64,000 nt of DNA from assembly GCA_021234155.1 (NCBI GenBank), contig JAJEKV010000030.1, positions 16,608,003 through 16,672,002 of the forward strand. The letters are read 5' to 3'. The notes beneath the pieces were generated by a model that worked only from the letters and a program-made list of their open reading frames with translations, searched no databases and was not told where the DNA came from. Source of the stretch: Isoetes taiwanensis (taxonomy: Eukaryota; Streptophyta; Lycopodiopsida; Isoetales; Isoetaceae). Of this stretch, positions 12,101-25,436 are shown piece by piece (the stretch's first letter is position 1; every line of letters starts with the position of its first letter). Position numbers and translations under genes: made by a program.

Positions 12101-14278
12101 GCCTCATATGAAGAACTTGGTCAAAGAATAAATGTTAAGCCCCTTTGAAGATACACCACACCGCCTTTTCCAGATAGACCACGCCTCAACTAACCCCGAC
12201 GCTAAATGAAAAGCACAAGATGCCAGTAACCCGCTCTAAGTGGAGGGGTAGATAGCAAGAAGTACCATAATAGTCAAGGCCACATGAAAAGAGAGACAAC
12301 AACCATGATCAAACTACTAGCTATACTTATAACATTTGAAGTTTCCAACAAGTTAAGACTCAAAAATGGGATAATGTATCTGCGTAGTTGGTTGTAATAA
12401 ATTAAAGCTACGTAGGAGAAGAGAGCTTTAATTTTGATTGAGTAATTAAATGCTACTTCAATGAGGCGAGATGGGGCATTAAAAAATTTGTTACAAAATT
12501 GAACCTTTAAGTGTCTTTTTGTTTTTAATTGTAGTACAAAGCAAAATCTTAGCATGTCCTAAGTCAGAGATCTCACACTATTTTTTATGCTTAGATGGGT
12601 CAAAGTAAGCATAGTGAAGTCCTGGGATGGAGATAGGGAAGTCCATTGCAAGTTATTGATAGAGAACTCCTAATAAAGCTCCAAAATTCGGCAAGTAAAT
12701 CCTCGGCCCCTAAGTTTCAATCATATCGTAATCCCTCATAGCCTAGGTGTGTACTTTTTGGCCTGACAATTATTCTCAAGGTGAATTTATTTTAGTTTGT
12801 AGGCTTTCGCTTCACCCATGATGGTGGATTACATACTCAAAGAAAGTAAAGTATGAATTTTGTTTCCATAGAGATTCCAAAACCATGAATTCAACATCCT
12901 TTTTAATTTTTAAAGACCGCTTACAGAAATAGAGGATGGTTTGCTTTTCACTTTTGTGGTCCGGCTTTGGAAAGAAGTCGCATCTAAGTTAGCCGTAAGA
13001 TATTTCGTAATTAGAATGGCTGTAAATTTGAAAGTTTTATTTTGCATGTGGGAAATGAAGATCAAGATGATTAAACCAAAGATTTGGGGCGCGTAGCTGA
13101 TCCACAATGGCGTATATAAACAACCCGGGCTAATAATGAAGTAAGCAGCTCACTTTGCAAGAGCATTTTCGTAGCATACAAACTTCAAAGGCCTTAGTAA
13201 ACTAAAAGGACTAGATACTGGTACCGGACGATGCCAAGCATATAGTGGACTGTGGTTTCGTACGCGATAGTGGAGTATATAATGGAATGTGTAGGTGGAA
13301 TGAATTTGATAAATATAACATTGGCACGTGGTATTTACTTATTGTAGCAGATGAAATTAAAGATTTAATATTATGCACTTATAAGATCTCAACTGAAATT
13401 AACATATATCGATGTCAAGAGGAGATGCTATGTGGCTCCATCATAAGACGTCACGTGTATGTCAAGCATTAGCCGTGGATGTATGAGGAGGTTAGATTAG
13501 ATTTCACAGGCAATGCCATAAAGGTAAATGAAATGCTAGGAGGTAAAAGGTATCTGACACGGTTGTCCTGAATAAATTTGATAGGGCGTATAGATGGAAT
13601 AGGAGTGCATAACGAATTCAGAATAAGTGCATTCCAATAATGACAAAATTGCAAAACCAAGTATACTATGTGCTTTGTAGTTTGATGATATTGTCCCAAA
13701 ATGATAAAAGTCAAGTTTTCTAATTTAGTTTGTGGTGCCAATTAGTTTATTATACTCACGTTCAGATATTGTAGTTTCTATAATTCATAAAACAAATATC
13801 ATGTACAATTATGTAGCTAATTATTAACAATAAGACAATCCTATCGCCTTACTATAAAAGGTGCCCAGCGTTACTAGTTTTTCTTTCTTCGAGCATAACT
13901 CAAAGGATAATGTAAATAAAAAAGTAGTGTTAAAAGATATTTCTAGACCTTAGTCTACCCCAGCAAAAGTATATCAAAAAATATAATTTGGTTGTTTAAA
14001 GTATAGAAAAACAAATTGCGATGATGAATGGTGTTACTCAATATATGAATGACTTTCTTTTGAAGGAAACCATGTACTTCAGAAACCCAATACTACACAA
14101 AATCTGCACATAATTTGTTTATTCCTATATTGAGGGGTTTTTCACATAGTCAACAATGGACTTTCTTTTTCAAAGGTGATAATCGCTGTATCTTCTTAGA
14201 AGTTTGGTTTTTACTTCTATAGTTAACATTCTAAATGAAATGAGAATAGATGAAAGCAATATTTGTAGACTTCAGAGA
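9136..14278. other. Five kilobases without a recognisable gene
   Basis: No gene, RNA gene or mobile-element terminus is recognised. The longest frame is a plus-strand 167-codon ORF (10,525-11,028) of AT-rich composition, without a domain or splice context that I recognise. A minus-strand 93-codon frame (12,274-12,555) is similarly anonymous. The sequence is AT-rich and looks like ancient decayed intergenic DNA. Confidence 0.45.
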
Positions 14279-14311
14279 GTATATATATATATATAAATAT
14301 AAATATATATC
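14279..14311. repeat. Short TA-rich microsatellite
   Basis: A TA dinucleotide run broken by AAATATAAA. It is much shorter than the TA tracts at 16.9, 22.1 and 57.1 kb and has no GAATCT array beside it. Confidence 0.85.
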
Positions 14312-16928
14312 ACAAAAGTTGGAGACTACCGAACACATGAGTCGATATAACACCCGATAGCTTATGCTGCTGCACATGCTCAAAATACTAGACCTCGCGG
14401 TATATACTCCTCTTTAATAAATGCTATGGTTGCCTAAATACAATGGCACCACCTGGGTATCAATGTGCATGGGTGGGAACCTCCCCAAAGATTAGATCGG
14501 GTTAAAAATACCATGGCACCATCGTAGTATGGTATTTTTGAATTTTCACATCATGTTGTTACATGGTTCCTGGTGGCGTATTTTGGTCGTTGATGGCTAC
14601 CATCATACTACCATGATGAGAGGTCGACCCCTTGGCATAATTGGGCAAAGGTCTAAAATTGATCAGCCATTTGGTCTCGCTACAAAGGCTAGTTATGTAA
14701 AATGCCATGTTGTTGCCTCTGTTAAAACTATATGGTGACTACAACACTATACCGAAGTATTTTGGCAACTTGCATATGGTAAGGTGCCAACTTTTAAAAG
14801 CATTACTTGCTTTTGCATGTTTAGAATCACAATGATATTTGAATGGTGCTGTGATACATATGCCAAAACCACCTTTGATATTGTAAAGGAATTGTGCATA
14901 AATCGATTTAGGGTTTCATATTCCTCAAGTATCGGCAATGCATTAATTACGCAGCTGGTCACCTAAAAAGGCCGGTATTGTGATCGATTTAGGTCTTGAA
15001 TTCGAGGCTGTTTACTATATTTGGCCGCTTGCATGACTAAGCATTACACTGATCTATATTCAGTGAGGCCGAACTGCATTATGTATCCTGATTCGCGAGA
15101 TTCCGCTTGCATACCATTTGGTAGAAAACCAAATTCCCACATGCAAAAAACGGCCCGACACCGGATGTCTTGATTTGTTCTCGATGTGGTCAGCCTAAAT
15201 GATTTAGCATCACTCTTGACTACCTAGCTTTCAAAACCAAATTTTGGTATCTTTATGCCCTGTAGATGCCTGGATCAGCCCTCAAGAATCCGATACAAAA
15301 TGCCGGATCTATACTTAGACTTTTGTCATACAAATTGGATGGGATGTAAGAACATTGGTTCATATTCTTCGCCACCGCCAACATTAGGGCGTGTCAATTT
15401 GTTAGAATGGCAACTTGGATATGCCATGAGGTATTGTCTATTCTGCATCTATTGATAAGCAATGGCAGAGTACCAAAACATTTGTTTGCCTTATCATCAT
15501 TATTGCTGTTCTTATCATTATTGTATATTCAAAGATGACACGTAATCCAGCATAACACGGCTATGTTCCGTGGGGTTTCTACTGTACCAAAAAGCCTTGA
15601 TACTGCTCGATCCCCGATATGAAGGCAAAGCAGTCGCATTCGATGCCGGAAATTACAAAATGAGACGCCTAGCTTAAGGAAATGGAAAAATCAGCTGAGT
15701 ATTTACTAAAGGATGGGAAACGAAATGCCTAATACTCGTGTTTTCCAAATTTTATACATTAATCTATATTTTTTCATTTTACTCATGTTTCTAGGGTGGC
15801 ATGATTCATTTACTCATAGACAGAGTCATTCTTTGTTCATAGACATGTGGAAATATATTAATGCTCGCCACATCCGAAGTTCCCATTTTTATGGTATTTT
15901 GGATTCATATACCTTGTATTTGAAAAGATATGAAATGAAATCCATTGCTTTTCAATTGCGCTTATGATTATCCTGAATTTTACATAGCAAGTACAAATTG
16001 TGAGAAGGTTCCTCGCTTTGAACTAGCATTGCCGGTATGAAGGCTTTTGCTATATGCCCTGGCCTCTTATGAGCCTATCCAAGGTGTCTTAAGGCTTTAT
16101 GCATTCATATTTAGTGATGCCAAAATTGTACTTGGTGATATACAATGCGGGATGCATAAGCAATATGTGTTTTCTTTTATTGAGATTCTAGGCTTAAGTT
16201 GTAGCTAATTTACTTTATTGTGCTTCATGCAATCATGTCTATACTTTAAAAGTGCATAACTTATAAGTTTGATTAATGGTTGGCGAACGTTTGATTTTGG
16301 AAAACTCTCGTTATAATTCCATTTCTTCTTGTTAATGTTTTCCTCAGTGGAAAGTGTAAAGGATACAATTGGTGATCAGGGTGATAAACCGAGACCCAAT
16401 GTACCTTTTGGCCCCTGTATAATGGATTATCGCTTAACGCTTGCATGATTGGCTGCAGGTACCTGCCCTTTCCCTCCAATTGTCTCTCGCTTTTGCTACC
16501 GGTGGTTGGCGCACATGGAAGGTTATGGAAGTACTAAAAATGTAACTCAGAGCGCTATACGCTTTACAAGTTAATGTTTAAACTATACACCCTTTCAAGA
16601 TAAGCTTACTTACAATTTGCTCTCTATGTCTCAACTACTTTCATTATGATGCTTAGTTTTGGGGCTTGAGAAATCGCCCTCGACTAAATATCCCTAAATG
16701 TTAATCACAGTTTTACTTAAGAATTGCTTATAATAGCTTTTCATTAAGGGACACATAGTTTTGGGCTTGAGAAATCAGCCCTACTAGGTAGCCCTAATGT
16801 GAAAGTAAGTATTCCTTGCTGGACTCATTTGGTTTAGGGCCCCAGTGCCAGGACAGTAATTTCTCTAGCTTCTAAGGACCAAGTTAGGAGTATGGACTTG
16901 GCTAGATTAGACCCTAGGCAAAGGAAAA

Positions 16929-16929
<1 letters not shown>
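14312..16929. other. No recognisable gene
   Basis: Only short anonymous frames are present (66 to 84 codons at 14,529-14,738, 15,255-15,455 and 15,713-15,967). Short phrases recur locally (ACCATGGCACCA-like text near 14,440 and 14,510; TTTTGGGGCTTGAGAAATC near 16,657 and 16,752, each followed by a CCCTA..TA-type phrase). The latter is a diverged direct repeat of about 100 bp. Confidence 0.45.
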
Positions 16930-16975
<46 letters not shown>

Positions 16976-17060
16976 AGAAAATTAGCACGCCCTACTTCAA
17001 GTACGTTCCAACTACAAGTAAGTTCCAATTTTAGCATATGTTCCCATGGTGCAAAGTTGA
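16930..17060. repeat. (TA)n core plus right arm (half foldback copy)
   Basis: A (TA)n of about 44 bp at 16,930-16,973 is followed by ACAAGAAAATTAGCACGCCC, then diverged GTACGTTCCAACTACAAG and CATATGTTCCCATGGTGCAA phrases. This is the same order as the right arm at 57,245-57,300 (ACAAGAATTTAGCACGTCC, then GGTGCATGTTCC). The sequence left of this tract does not match the left arm, so this looks like a half-copy or rearranged copy. Confidence 0.75.
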
Positions 17061-17430
17061 GATCTCTTAGATTTTGCACAAGACTCTTCTAGATTCTCCA
17101 TTATGTTATGAAGACTCCCTTAGATCTTTTCCTTAAATTCTGCACGCATATCTGTGTAGATTCCTCTAGTTTTATGATATTCCCTTAGATTCCGTTAAGA
17201 TTCTTTTGTTTCTTCAAGATTTTGTCGATTTTTTGTAGAATTCTTTTAGATTCTCTTTTTTAGATTTTAAGTAGATTCCTTAGATTTCTTTTTAGTTTCC
17301 ATAGGTTGCCTTATATTTTGTGAGATTCCCTAGAGTTTGTGAGATTCCTTACTTTCTAGAATAGAGTTCTAAGACTTAGAAAGTTCTAGAGTATTCTAAA
17401 TAAAGTTCTAGAACAAAGACGCTCCATGGT
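17061..17430 (-). repeat. Degenerate AGATTC array (copy C) with TTCTAGAA motifs
   Basis: Units such as AGATTCCTTAGATT, TTAGATTCC and GAGATTCCC, the reverse complement of the GAATCT arrays, lie to the right of a TA tract. At 17,355-17,412 the array passes into AGTTCTAAGACTTAGAAAG and AAAGTTCTAGAAC phrases, which are alternating TTC/GAA half-sites like those at 56.38 kb. Confidence 0.85.
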
Positions 17431-18317
17431 GCAAGTTCCTATTTTAGCATGCTCAGACGATAATGAGATCCCCAGTTTGCCAGATATTCCAGCATTCTAG
17501 ATTCCTAGCCTTGGCTTCAATAGCATCTAGAGGAGTGTATTATGAGGATTGGTGTAGATAAGGGAACCAGTGAATGGGGTGATGTTTAGAGGTTAAATGA
17601 TACGCAGTTTTCAAGATTTTATGATGATGTTTAGAGGTTGGAATGGTAATGCGGCGTTTTAAGATTTTTATGATTGTCATGATAGGAACGCACTCGTGAC
17701 TATTCATTCTAGATATTCGTGAGGTGTTATGATGATTTGTGTAGATTGTTTCGGGTTTGCATCAAGGTTTTCCTTCAGATTATAAATGCATTTTATGACC
17801 CGGGTTTTTGACGAAGTTGATTGAGTTGTAGATTGAAGTTTGGAAGGGTTAGGTTGATTTTGGGCTTTGTAGTAGGAATTCAAATTGCAAAGATTGCTCT
17901 AATGTGCTACGGCTAGCAATTATAAGGTTTGATGTGCCTGCTCTTATGCCTATGCCGGAATGTAGAGCTATTGGGGTTGATGTAGTTGTTTGAGATGTGA
18001 AGTTGTTGTTCTGAAGATATTGAGTCCCTTTTAGGTGCTTCAAATAAAGATGTGTGAAGGTTCTCTAACTATTCGCTTGCTAATTTTTCAACATCTCGTG
18101 AAAGACTGCTGTAGAGGTTGAGTAGACGCTTATAGATTTCGTTGCTCTTGTGTTTGTAGTGACATTGTTAAGGGGTCTAGATTCGTGAGGTGTTATCCTC
18201 ATTTTGTAGATCGGGCCTTGAATTGCATCTAGAATTTCCTATGGTAAGGTTGAAGTTTTTGAATTTGAGGGGTTTGGTTCATGTTTGTAAGATTGTAGAG
18301 CTTTTCTAGGTCTCAGA
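17431..18317. other. No gene; diverged short repeats
   Basis: No gene is recognised. ATTCGTGAGGTGTTAT occurs near 17,714 and again near 18,183, and GATGTTTAGAGGTT occurs near 17,582 and 17,625. These suggest layers of old tandem duplication. Confidence 0.45.
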
Positions 18318-19045
18318 ACTTTTTAGAACATGGTGGACTGCGAGAGTTGTCAAGGGATCTTGAGTTAAGTCCGTGCATTTAGAATGTAATCATAGGTTTT
18401 GATGTATTTGTTGTGGGGCACGTCCCATAGGTTCATTTTTTGGGGTTTGTAGTGGGGTTGCATTAAATTCTAGGAATTAAAGTGTGTCATGTGTTTTCAG
18501 GTGTCTCATGCGCCTAAGGTCCATTATGTTTGAATGTGTGAAAGTGTGTATATGGTAAGGTATTTCATCAAGGTCATTACTAAGTAATGTTATAATGCAA
18601 AGGTCAGCTTCCCATTAGGCCCCAATACATTATACATTTGATGATTAATTGCTATTTTACATGGCTTAATTGTATAAATGTGTGATGTTGTAGGTGTGCA
18701 CATGGATTCCTCGATGTATATGCATGTGTTGTACATGTGTACAATATGCAAGTCGTTTTATAACTAGAACAAATTGCAATAAGATCAGAGGGAGCTTTCT
18801 GAGACCTTTTAGAATATGGGTGGATCAGTGAGTTGCTCAAGTGGGATCTTGAGTTAAGTTCACAGTGTTTAAAAATGTTCGTGTGTTTAAAATGAATCAT
18901 AGGTTTTGATGTATTTGTTGTGAGGCATGTCCTATAGGTTCATTTTCGGGTGTTTGTAGTGGGGTTGCATTGAATTTCCAGGGAATTAAAGTAAATAAGT
19001 GTGTTTTCGAAAGTGTCCCATGCACCTAAGGTCCATTATAAGCTT
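18318..19045. repeat. Direct duplication, about 215-240 bp, offset about 490 bp
   Basis: Copy 1 (18,318-18,532) and copy 2 (18,806-19,045) share in order GGATCTTGAGTTAAGT, AATCATAGGTTTTGATGTAT, TTGTAGTGGGGTTGCATT, GGAATTAAAGT and ACCTAAGGTCCATTAT-like text. They differ mainly by small indels. The roughly 270 bp between them is not obviously duplicated, and no coding content is recognised. Confidence 0.85.
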
Positions 19046-22000
19046 TGGGATATTGCAAGTTTGACTTGGTCAGCTTGGATTAGTCAGTTGGAAAGAGGCC
19101 AAAAACCAAAGCAATCTCACCATATAATGTGGATTAGGGCAAGGGAGTTTTCAATATGTTAGATCAAGACCATAGGAAATAGTATGTTAATTTTCTACTA
19201 AAATATTAATGGTCATGGACCCGCACAATACCGTAAATATGCTAAGAATCAATGGTCAGCCAATCAATGTAGCACAAAAAAACCGATAAAGAAGCATTAG
19301 TGCATCCCGCTATTCACTAAATTTAATAAATCCGTTGTGAGAATATCTAAATATCTTCAAAGCTTTAAAAGCAACATAACACTAGAGTGCTAGTACATCG
19401 CAAGACATACACCCCAAGCATATACACCCCTTAAAGATCACATAGGCCCACAAGTAAAGAAAAGAAATATCCTTTTTCAACTGACTTTTAACAGATTACA
19501 AAAGCCAATAATCTAAATACAGCTTTGACCCACCCAAGAGAGATGTCATACTTTATGGCAGCCATTTAATGAACATGCATACTCATCGGGAGCCAAGAAA
19601 TAATATCTACTACATTCTTTCTTCTCGACATAATCAAATGTCGAAAAGAAATTCTCTGAAAGCAAAGAGCCTACACCTGTACCGTAGTCTAAATTCATCT
19701 TAGGTTACACGCTCAATTCCAAATTTTCACCACCATTTCAATATTTGACTATACCACATGCCTTCCCCGACATTGGCCAAATTTTAAATAATTTAGTATT
19801 TCCATCGCCAACATTCATGAAATTGTGCCGGCTAGCAACATCCTCCGCTGCCAAAGATGGAACTCCAGACCGCTTTTCATCAATATTTATAGCAAGCATA
19901 CATTGAACTATTCATGCCTACAAAAATCATATATCCTAACTCATCTTATATTATTGTCTCTCAAAATGATGTTTTCCTGATTCTCTTTTTACCTTGTAGC
20001 CTTCTTCCCAACTTCCAACCGCTTTTTGTCGATGTGTTAAACCGGCACAACGCCAGAACCTCACCTCGTGGCATTGATTCCTTTTTAACAATGCATCTTT
20101 TTGACTCCCCATCTAAACTCTCGCCATCTTAATCAAGCAAATGTAAGCTTAAAAAAGATACAAAGTCTAGATTTATCTTGATTTGAAAATATAACAAAAG
20201 CAATGCTTTTCCTAAATGTTAATTTTACTGGCCCCTAACAATTGTATGGCTTCAACTCTCCGCCTAATTAGTATTTATTTAAAAAACAAATGAGGTAGCC
20301 TTCTCCCTCCTATAAAGCACATATGTAAAATCAAGATAGAAAGCTCAATGTGCCTAGGCAAAATTGCATTCATAGTCATACATCTGCATCAAAAAGGAAG
20401 ATTTCCAACAAATATAGACCGTGCTATCATAAGATAATGAACTATTTGCCTCTTTGCAACTAAGAGTGCGTTTCTGCGCAAGATCAACCTGGAATGTAGT
20501 CAGTCCATTAATACACTTTCGCATAAATTATGCTATAAGATTAAAAGAAACACCTAATCTTAGACATTCAAAGATAATATTGTAGTTGATAATCTCTTCG
20601 TAGGTAAGAGGTCCAGTGGCCCCGCAGAAGTAACCAGGTCTCCGCAGACTTGTACGTCTATTCAACTAATATAGTCGCCCATGCCGCAGTCAATGGTTAT
20701 ATCATCTTCAAAGCCCAAGAATCAACAAGGAAAGTAATCGCCCATAATATGTATGAGGTAATACAAACTAGAGGAGAGGAAAACTTAGGAAAAGCACCAA
20801 CGCACTCCACAATAAATAAAACACCAAATAAAATGAAACCGTTTCAAGTCAGATAGACCCACTTTGATCCTCTTCCTAAAGTCCTCGCCAATAGCCGACT
20901 ATGCTTTCAATGAAACCGTTTCAGTGGATAGACCCATTTGATCCACTTCCTACAAATTCCGCCAACAAATGGTGACGATGCTTTCTACATAAAATCTACT
21001 AAAGAAACTTTAAGTGCTATTCAAGCTAATGAACGTAAAGATTTAAGATTAGAGCATCTTACCTTAGGGCCCTTGCAGAAGAATTTGGATTCTATGTCGT
21101 ACAAGTACGTATAGAAGAATCAGCTCGCCTTGGCTCTCATCGAGGCAATCAACTAACTAAGCCCCTATTTTAGGGCTCATAATCACTACAATCTTACAAA
21201 CCATAGCAGACAAAGAAAGCTTGAGCAAGTCAGAGGCCGGAGCAGAGCCCATGTTTCCAAAAGTAATCTAAAAAATGATTGCCCCATATGTAGAAACACT
21301 CCCACCTAAGTCTCCAAGTTCTCAACCTCGGAGAGAGCTCCACCGAGGCAACACGGGCAGATCCCCGCCCCAAGGCCAAATGGCAATAAAGTTTGCAATC
21401 TCAACGCCCATACCTAACCCCTAGAAGATAAGTACGTGATATATGATAAACGCCTTTCCACTTGAAGCAAAAACTCGAAGGAGAACAGAGAAATGATAAC
21501 CAAATCACTAAGTGGCAAGAAAAAAGATTGCTATTGACCTGCCAAAGAAATAACACCTGACATCAAAGCTCCATGGCTTCAAGCCGATAAACATGCTTAT
21601 CAGAGGGACTGGCCAGCCTTTAAATCCACAGCCCATCAGACGGGGTCTCCAAATCGGCCAAATGTAAAAAATTAAAAACCATGGATTCCAAAGCTTCACC
21701 GCTTCAATCCAAAAAGAACATACTAATGGCTGTGGACGGCTCGACGCAAAGAATGAGAGACGAGGGAAGGCCAGCCCCATAGTCGCACAAGATGGCATAG
21801 CCATGGCATGTATAACCTAAGCAGCCAAGACAAAGTATAATGTATAATTCCAAAACCATGTCAACGCCAATGTTTCATATATATATACGAAAGCATCTTA
21901 ACATTGAAGAATGCTCTAGAATTTCCCTTTGCCATCTTCTTAGAATTCTCAAGACATTCCGAACCTACCACACCGCCAAGAAGCTTCCTAAGCCAATGTG

Positions 22001-22088
22001 ATCCCACTACCGAACATGAGGGAGCAAACCGACCACGGATTCAAGCAAGGTGCATATAAAAGAACCTTCCGAAGCCACTCTAATAAAT
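19046..22088. other. No recognisable gene; 75-bp tandem repeat near 20.9 kb
   Basis: No gene is recognised. At 20,836-20,985 a unit of about 75 bp is tandemly duplicated (AATGAAACCGTTTCA..., GATAGACCCA.TTTGATCC, TTCCTA.A..TCCGCCAA, then a CGA.TATGCTTTC-like phrase). On the minus strand one copy reads IGEDFRKRIKVGLSDLKRFH and is coding-like, but no family is recognised. A 98-codon minus-strand frame at 21,508-21,804 also lacks a recognisable domain. Confidence 0.45.
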
Positions 22089-22247
<159 letters not shown>

Positions 22248-22261
22248 GTATTCGGTGTATT

Positions 22262-23651
22262 TATGAGGGAGTGTATGAAGCCTAATGTACGACATTAGAG
22301 GTATAACCCAAGTTTTGGCCAACATTCTATTAAGATCGCCCAATATTCTAAAACATCCCTAGATCCCTCGTGCATTTCTCAGAGATTCCCCTAAAATTTG
22401 GCCAAAAGTTTCCTCTTGGATTACCTAAGATCCTACAAAAGATTCCACATTATTCTGCACATGTGGATTCATTATTGAATTTGTTTAAGAATCCCTAGGG
22501 ATTCCCAAGATTCTCTATATCCCCTTAGATTCCCTAAGGTTCCTTAAGAATACCCCTGTGATTCTCATAAGATTCCCCATGTTCCCAAAGATTCTCCTGC
22601 TGTCTCCTTAGATTCGGCTTAGACTCTAAGTGAAGATTCCCCTATGGTGAGTTTTAGCTGACGCCATGGAGGCGTAAGCTAGAACTTCGTGAGAGAAGAA
22701 GGAGAGGGAATAATTTTCCAAAGATTCTAGGCAGGGAAAGGGTGGTGGAAGGAAAACCAAATAGGTCACACGTAAGTTCACATGACATCAAGCCTGTCCT
22801 CATGGTTAAAAGATCGAAAGAAAACATGAAAAAGAAAGCAAATATAGCTTTGCTACGTTCCACATTAAGGTTTTTCTATAATAAAGGCAAAAAATGTTGC
22901 CATGTAGTTACATCAAGCTTCCGTCCTCATGGTTAAAGTTTGAAAGAAAACTTGAAAAGAAAGCAAGATATGGCTTGCCACGTTTCACATTAAGATTTTA
23001 TATCATATATTAAAAGACAAAAATGCATAAATTAATTACACGTTACCCTCAAAATCTATATATTAAATATAGATAAGATGGTGGCAAATAAATGCACATG
23101 CCACCTCAACTAACACCCTTCATGATTACAATATTTGGCGCTTGCATGCACATGTATGCCACTCCAATCCATTACGTATAGAACTTCTGTCACCTTCCTT
23201 TCTTATAGTTTAACCATCCGTGATTTCACCTTCCCCATCTAACGGCCCATGTGCATGGTGCATGGCCCATGCATGTATGTGCATATGTATGCATGTGTAC
23301 ATCGTGGCCCATCCATGCATCATATGAGGTGGAATTATAACAACCCTGATTTGTCATTTGACTACTAGATCAATCTCTATGAACACATGACCCATGGGAT
23401 TTACAAATCACACACGATCAATGCCGGCTCCAAATGCGACAAAAATAGCCAAAGACCACTCTCTTAGGAAAGGTCTCTAATAGAGGAATCCAACGGCGTA
23501 GCCCCACCTTCATCCCACCCTCTACCGCAGTAAGCTACGGCCTTCAAGACGATTAAATGTAGCTTTGCCTTCCTGTAAAGTCCATTCATAAATACTTTGC
23601 CACCTCACTACTTTTTTATTAACGGCTTTTATTAATGGCAGGCTCCTCACA
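22262..23651. repeat. Dispersed repeat unit, tandem copy 1
   Basis: The unit begins GAGGGAGTGTATGAAG and runs through an AGATTC array (about 22,340-22,640). An internal segment of about 125 bp follows twice (CATCAAGC...GTCCTCATGGTTAAAG...GAAAGAAAAC...GAAAAGAAAGCAA at about 22,787 and 22,911). Then come CACATGTATGCCACTCCAA, ATGCATGTATGTGCATATGT and a terminal CATTCATAAATACTTTGCCA...TTATTAATGGCAGG. No protein-coding potential is recognised. Copy 2 follows directly. Confidence 0.88.
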
Positions 23652-25060
23652 TGATGAGGGAGTGTATGAAGTCGAATGTACGCACATTAGAAAGTATAAC
23701 CCAAGTTTTGCCAACATTCTATTAAGACTGTCCAATATTCCTAAAAAACATCCCTAGATCCCCGCATTTCGTAGATTCCCAAAATTCTACAAAGTTTCTC
23801 TTGATTACCTAAGATCCTACAAAGATTCCATACATTATTCTACAGGATTCACATGAATTTGTTTAAGAATCCCTAGATTCCTCTTTAAGATTCCCCTATA
23901 TCCCCTTAGATTCCTAAGGTTCCTTTACATCACCCCAGATTCTCAAGATTCTGTGTTCCCAAAGATTCTCTAAGGTTCCTTTCTTAGGGGATTCGGCTAG
24001 AATTTGGCGAAGATTCCCCTAGTGCTAGAGTTTTAGCTGACGCCATGGAGTTGCGAAGCTAACTTCGTGTATAAGAAGGAGAGGAATAATTTTCCAAAGA
24101 TTCTAGGCGCCCTTAGTTTAGAAAAAAAAGGGTGGTGGAAGAAAAACTTCAAAATAGGTTGCCACGTAGTTCACATGACATCAAGCTCGTCCTCATGGTT
24201 AAAGATCGAAAGAAAACATGAAAAGAAAGCATAATATAGTTTCTTGCCACGTTCCACATTAAGGTTTTTCTATAATAAAAGGCAAAAAAATGTTGCCATG
24301 TAGTTAAGCATCAAGCTCGTCCTCATGGTTAAAGTTTGAAAGAAAAACTTGAAAAGAAAAGCAAGATATGGCTTGCCATTGGGCCACATTAAGATTTTTA
24401 TATTCTATATATTAAAAGACAAAAATGGCATAAATTCACTCATAATGCCACCTCAAAATCTATATATTAAATATAGATAAGATGGTGGCAAATAAATGCA
24501 CATGCCACCAACTAACAATTCCCCATGATTACAATATTTAAGTGCTTGCATGCACATGTATGCCACCCAACCACATGCATAGGAACTTCTTTGCCACCTT
24601 CCTTTCTTATAGTTTGAATCCATCCGTATTTCACTCCCCCATCTAATCCGCCTTCCATGTGCACGGGTGTGCATGGCCCATGCATGTATGTGCATATGTA
24701 TGCATGTGCACATCGCGGCCCATCCACATGCATCACATGAGGCGGAATTGAGAACAAACTCGATTTTAAGTCATTCGACTCGCCAGATCAATCTCTATGA
24801 ACACGAATCTACGGATGACAAAATCACACACATCGATCACTGCCCAAATGCGACAAAAATAAAGGCTAAAGACCACTCTTTAGGAAAGGTCTCGACGTAG
24901 AGGAACTAATCCACAGAGGCCCCACCTTCATCCACCCCACCGCAGTTCCACGCCTCAAGACATTAAATGCGGCGAAGCTTCCTAAAGTCCATTCATAAAT
25001 ACTTCGGCTAATCTCACTACTTTTTTTATTAACGAGGGCTTTTTTTAATGCAGGTGCCTC
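23652..25060. repeat. Dispersed repeat unit, tandem copy 2
   Basis: Repeats copy 1 in the same order with an offset of about 1.38-1.41 kb: GAGGGAGTGTATGAAG, an AGATTC array (23,730-24,015), the duplicated GTCCTCATGGTTAAAG module, a CATGCATG-rich part and the CATTCATAAATACTT...GCCTCACC end. Differences are mostly short indels. The right end continues into AATCAATTTAATATTAAAA, also present in the inverted relative at 8.5 kb. Confidence 0.88.
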
Positions 25061-25436
25061 ACCTCCTTTTAAAAGAAAAAAATCAATTTAATATTAAAAG
25101 TTAATGGCTGTGGATTTATGCTCACCTTTTAATCTAATCTGAGATCTCATCAAGACCAACTTTTTTTTGGCACCTTCCTCAGACCTTCTTCACAAAATCA
25201 AGGGCTAGATTTATTCTCCTTTGATCCAACGGTTTGGGGATGTGGTGCATGCCCCCATGCATGCCCATGCATGCCCATCATGGCTATCCATGCACCTCAA
25301 TGAGGTGGCATTATCCCCGGCCTTCATTCCTATGGATTGGACTACCGGATGAATCTCTATGAACATGGGCATGGATGACAAACACACATCTAATACGTAG
25401 TATATATATAATAGATAGATATATATATATATATAT
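25061..25436. repeat. Partial third copy of the 22-25 kb family
   Basis: After the end of copy 2, CCATGCATGCCCATGCATGC, CCATCATGGCTATCCATGCA, AATGAGGTGGCATTAT, GATGAATCTCTATGAACATG and a trailing GATGACAAACACACAT phrase repeat the second half of the unit (compare 23,250-23,420 and 24,660-24,830). A short TATA/GATA tract at 25,400-25,436 separates it from the next duplication. Confidence 0.7.
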
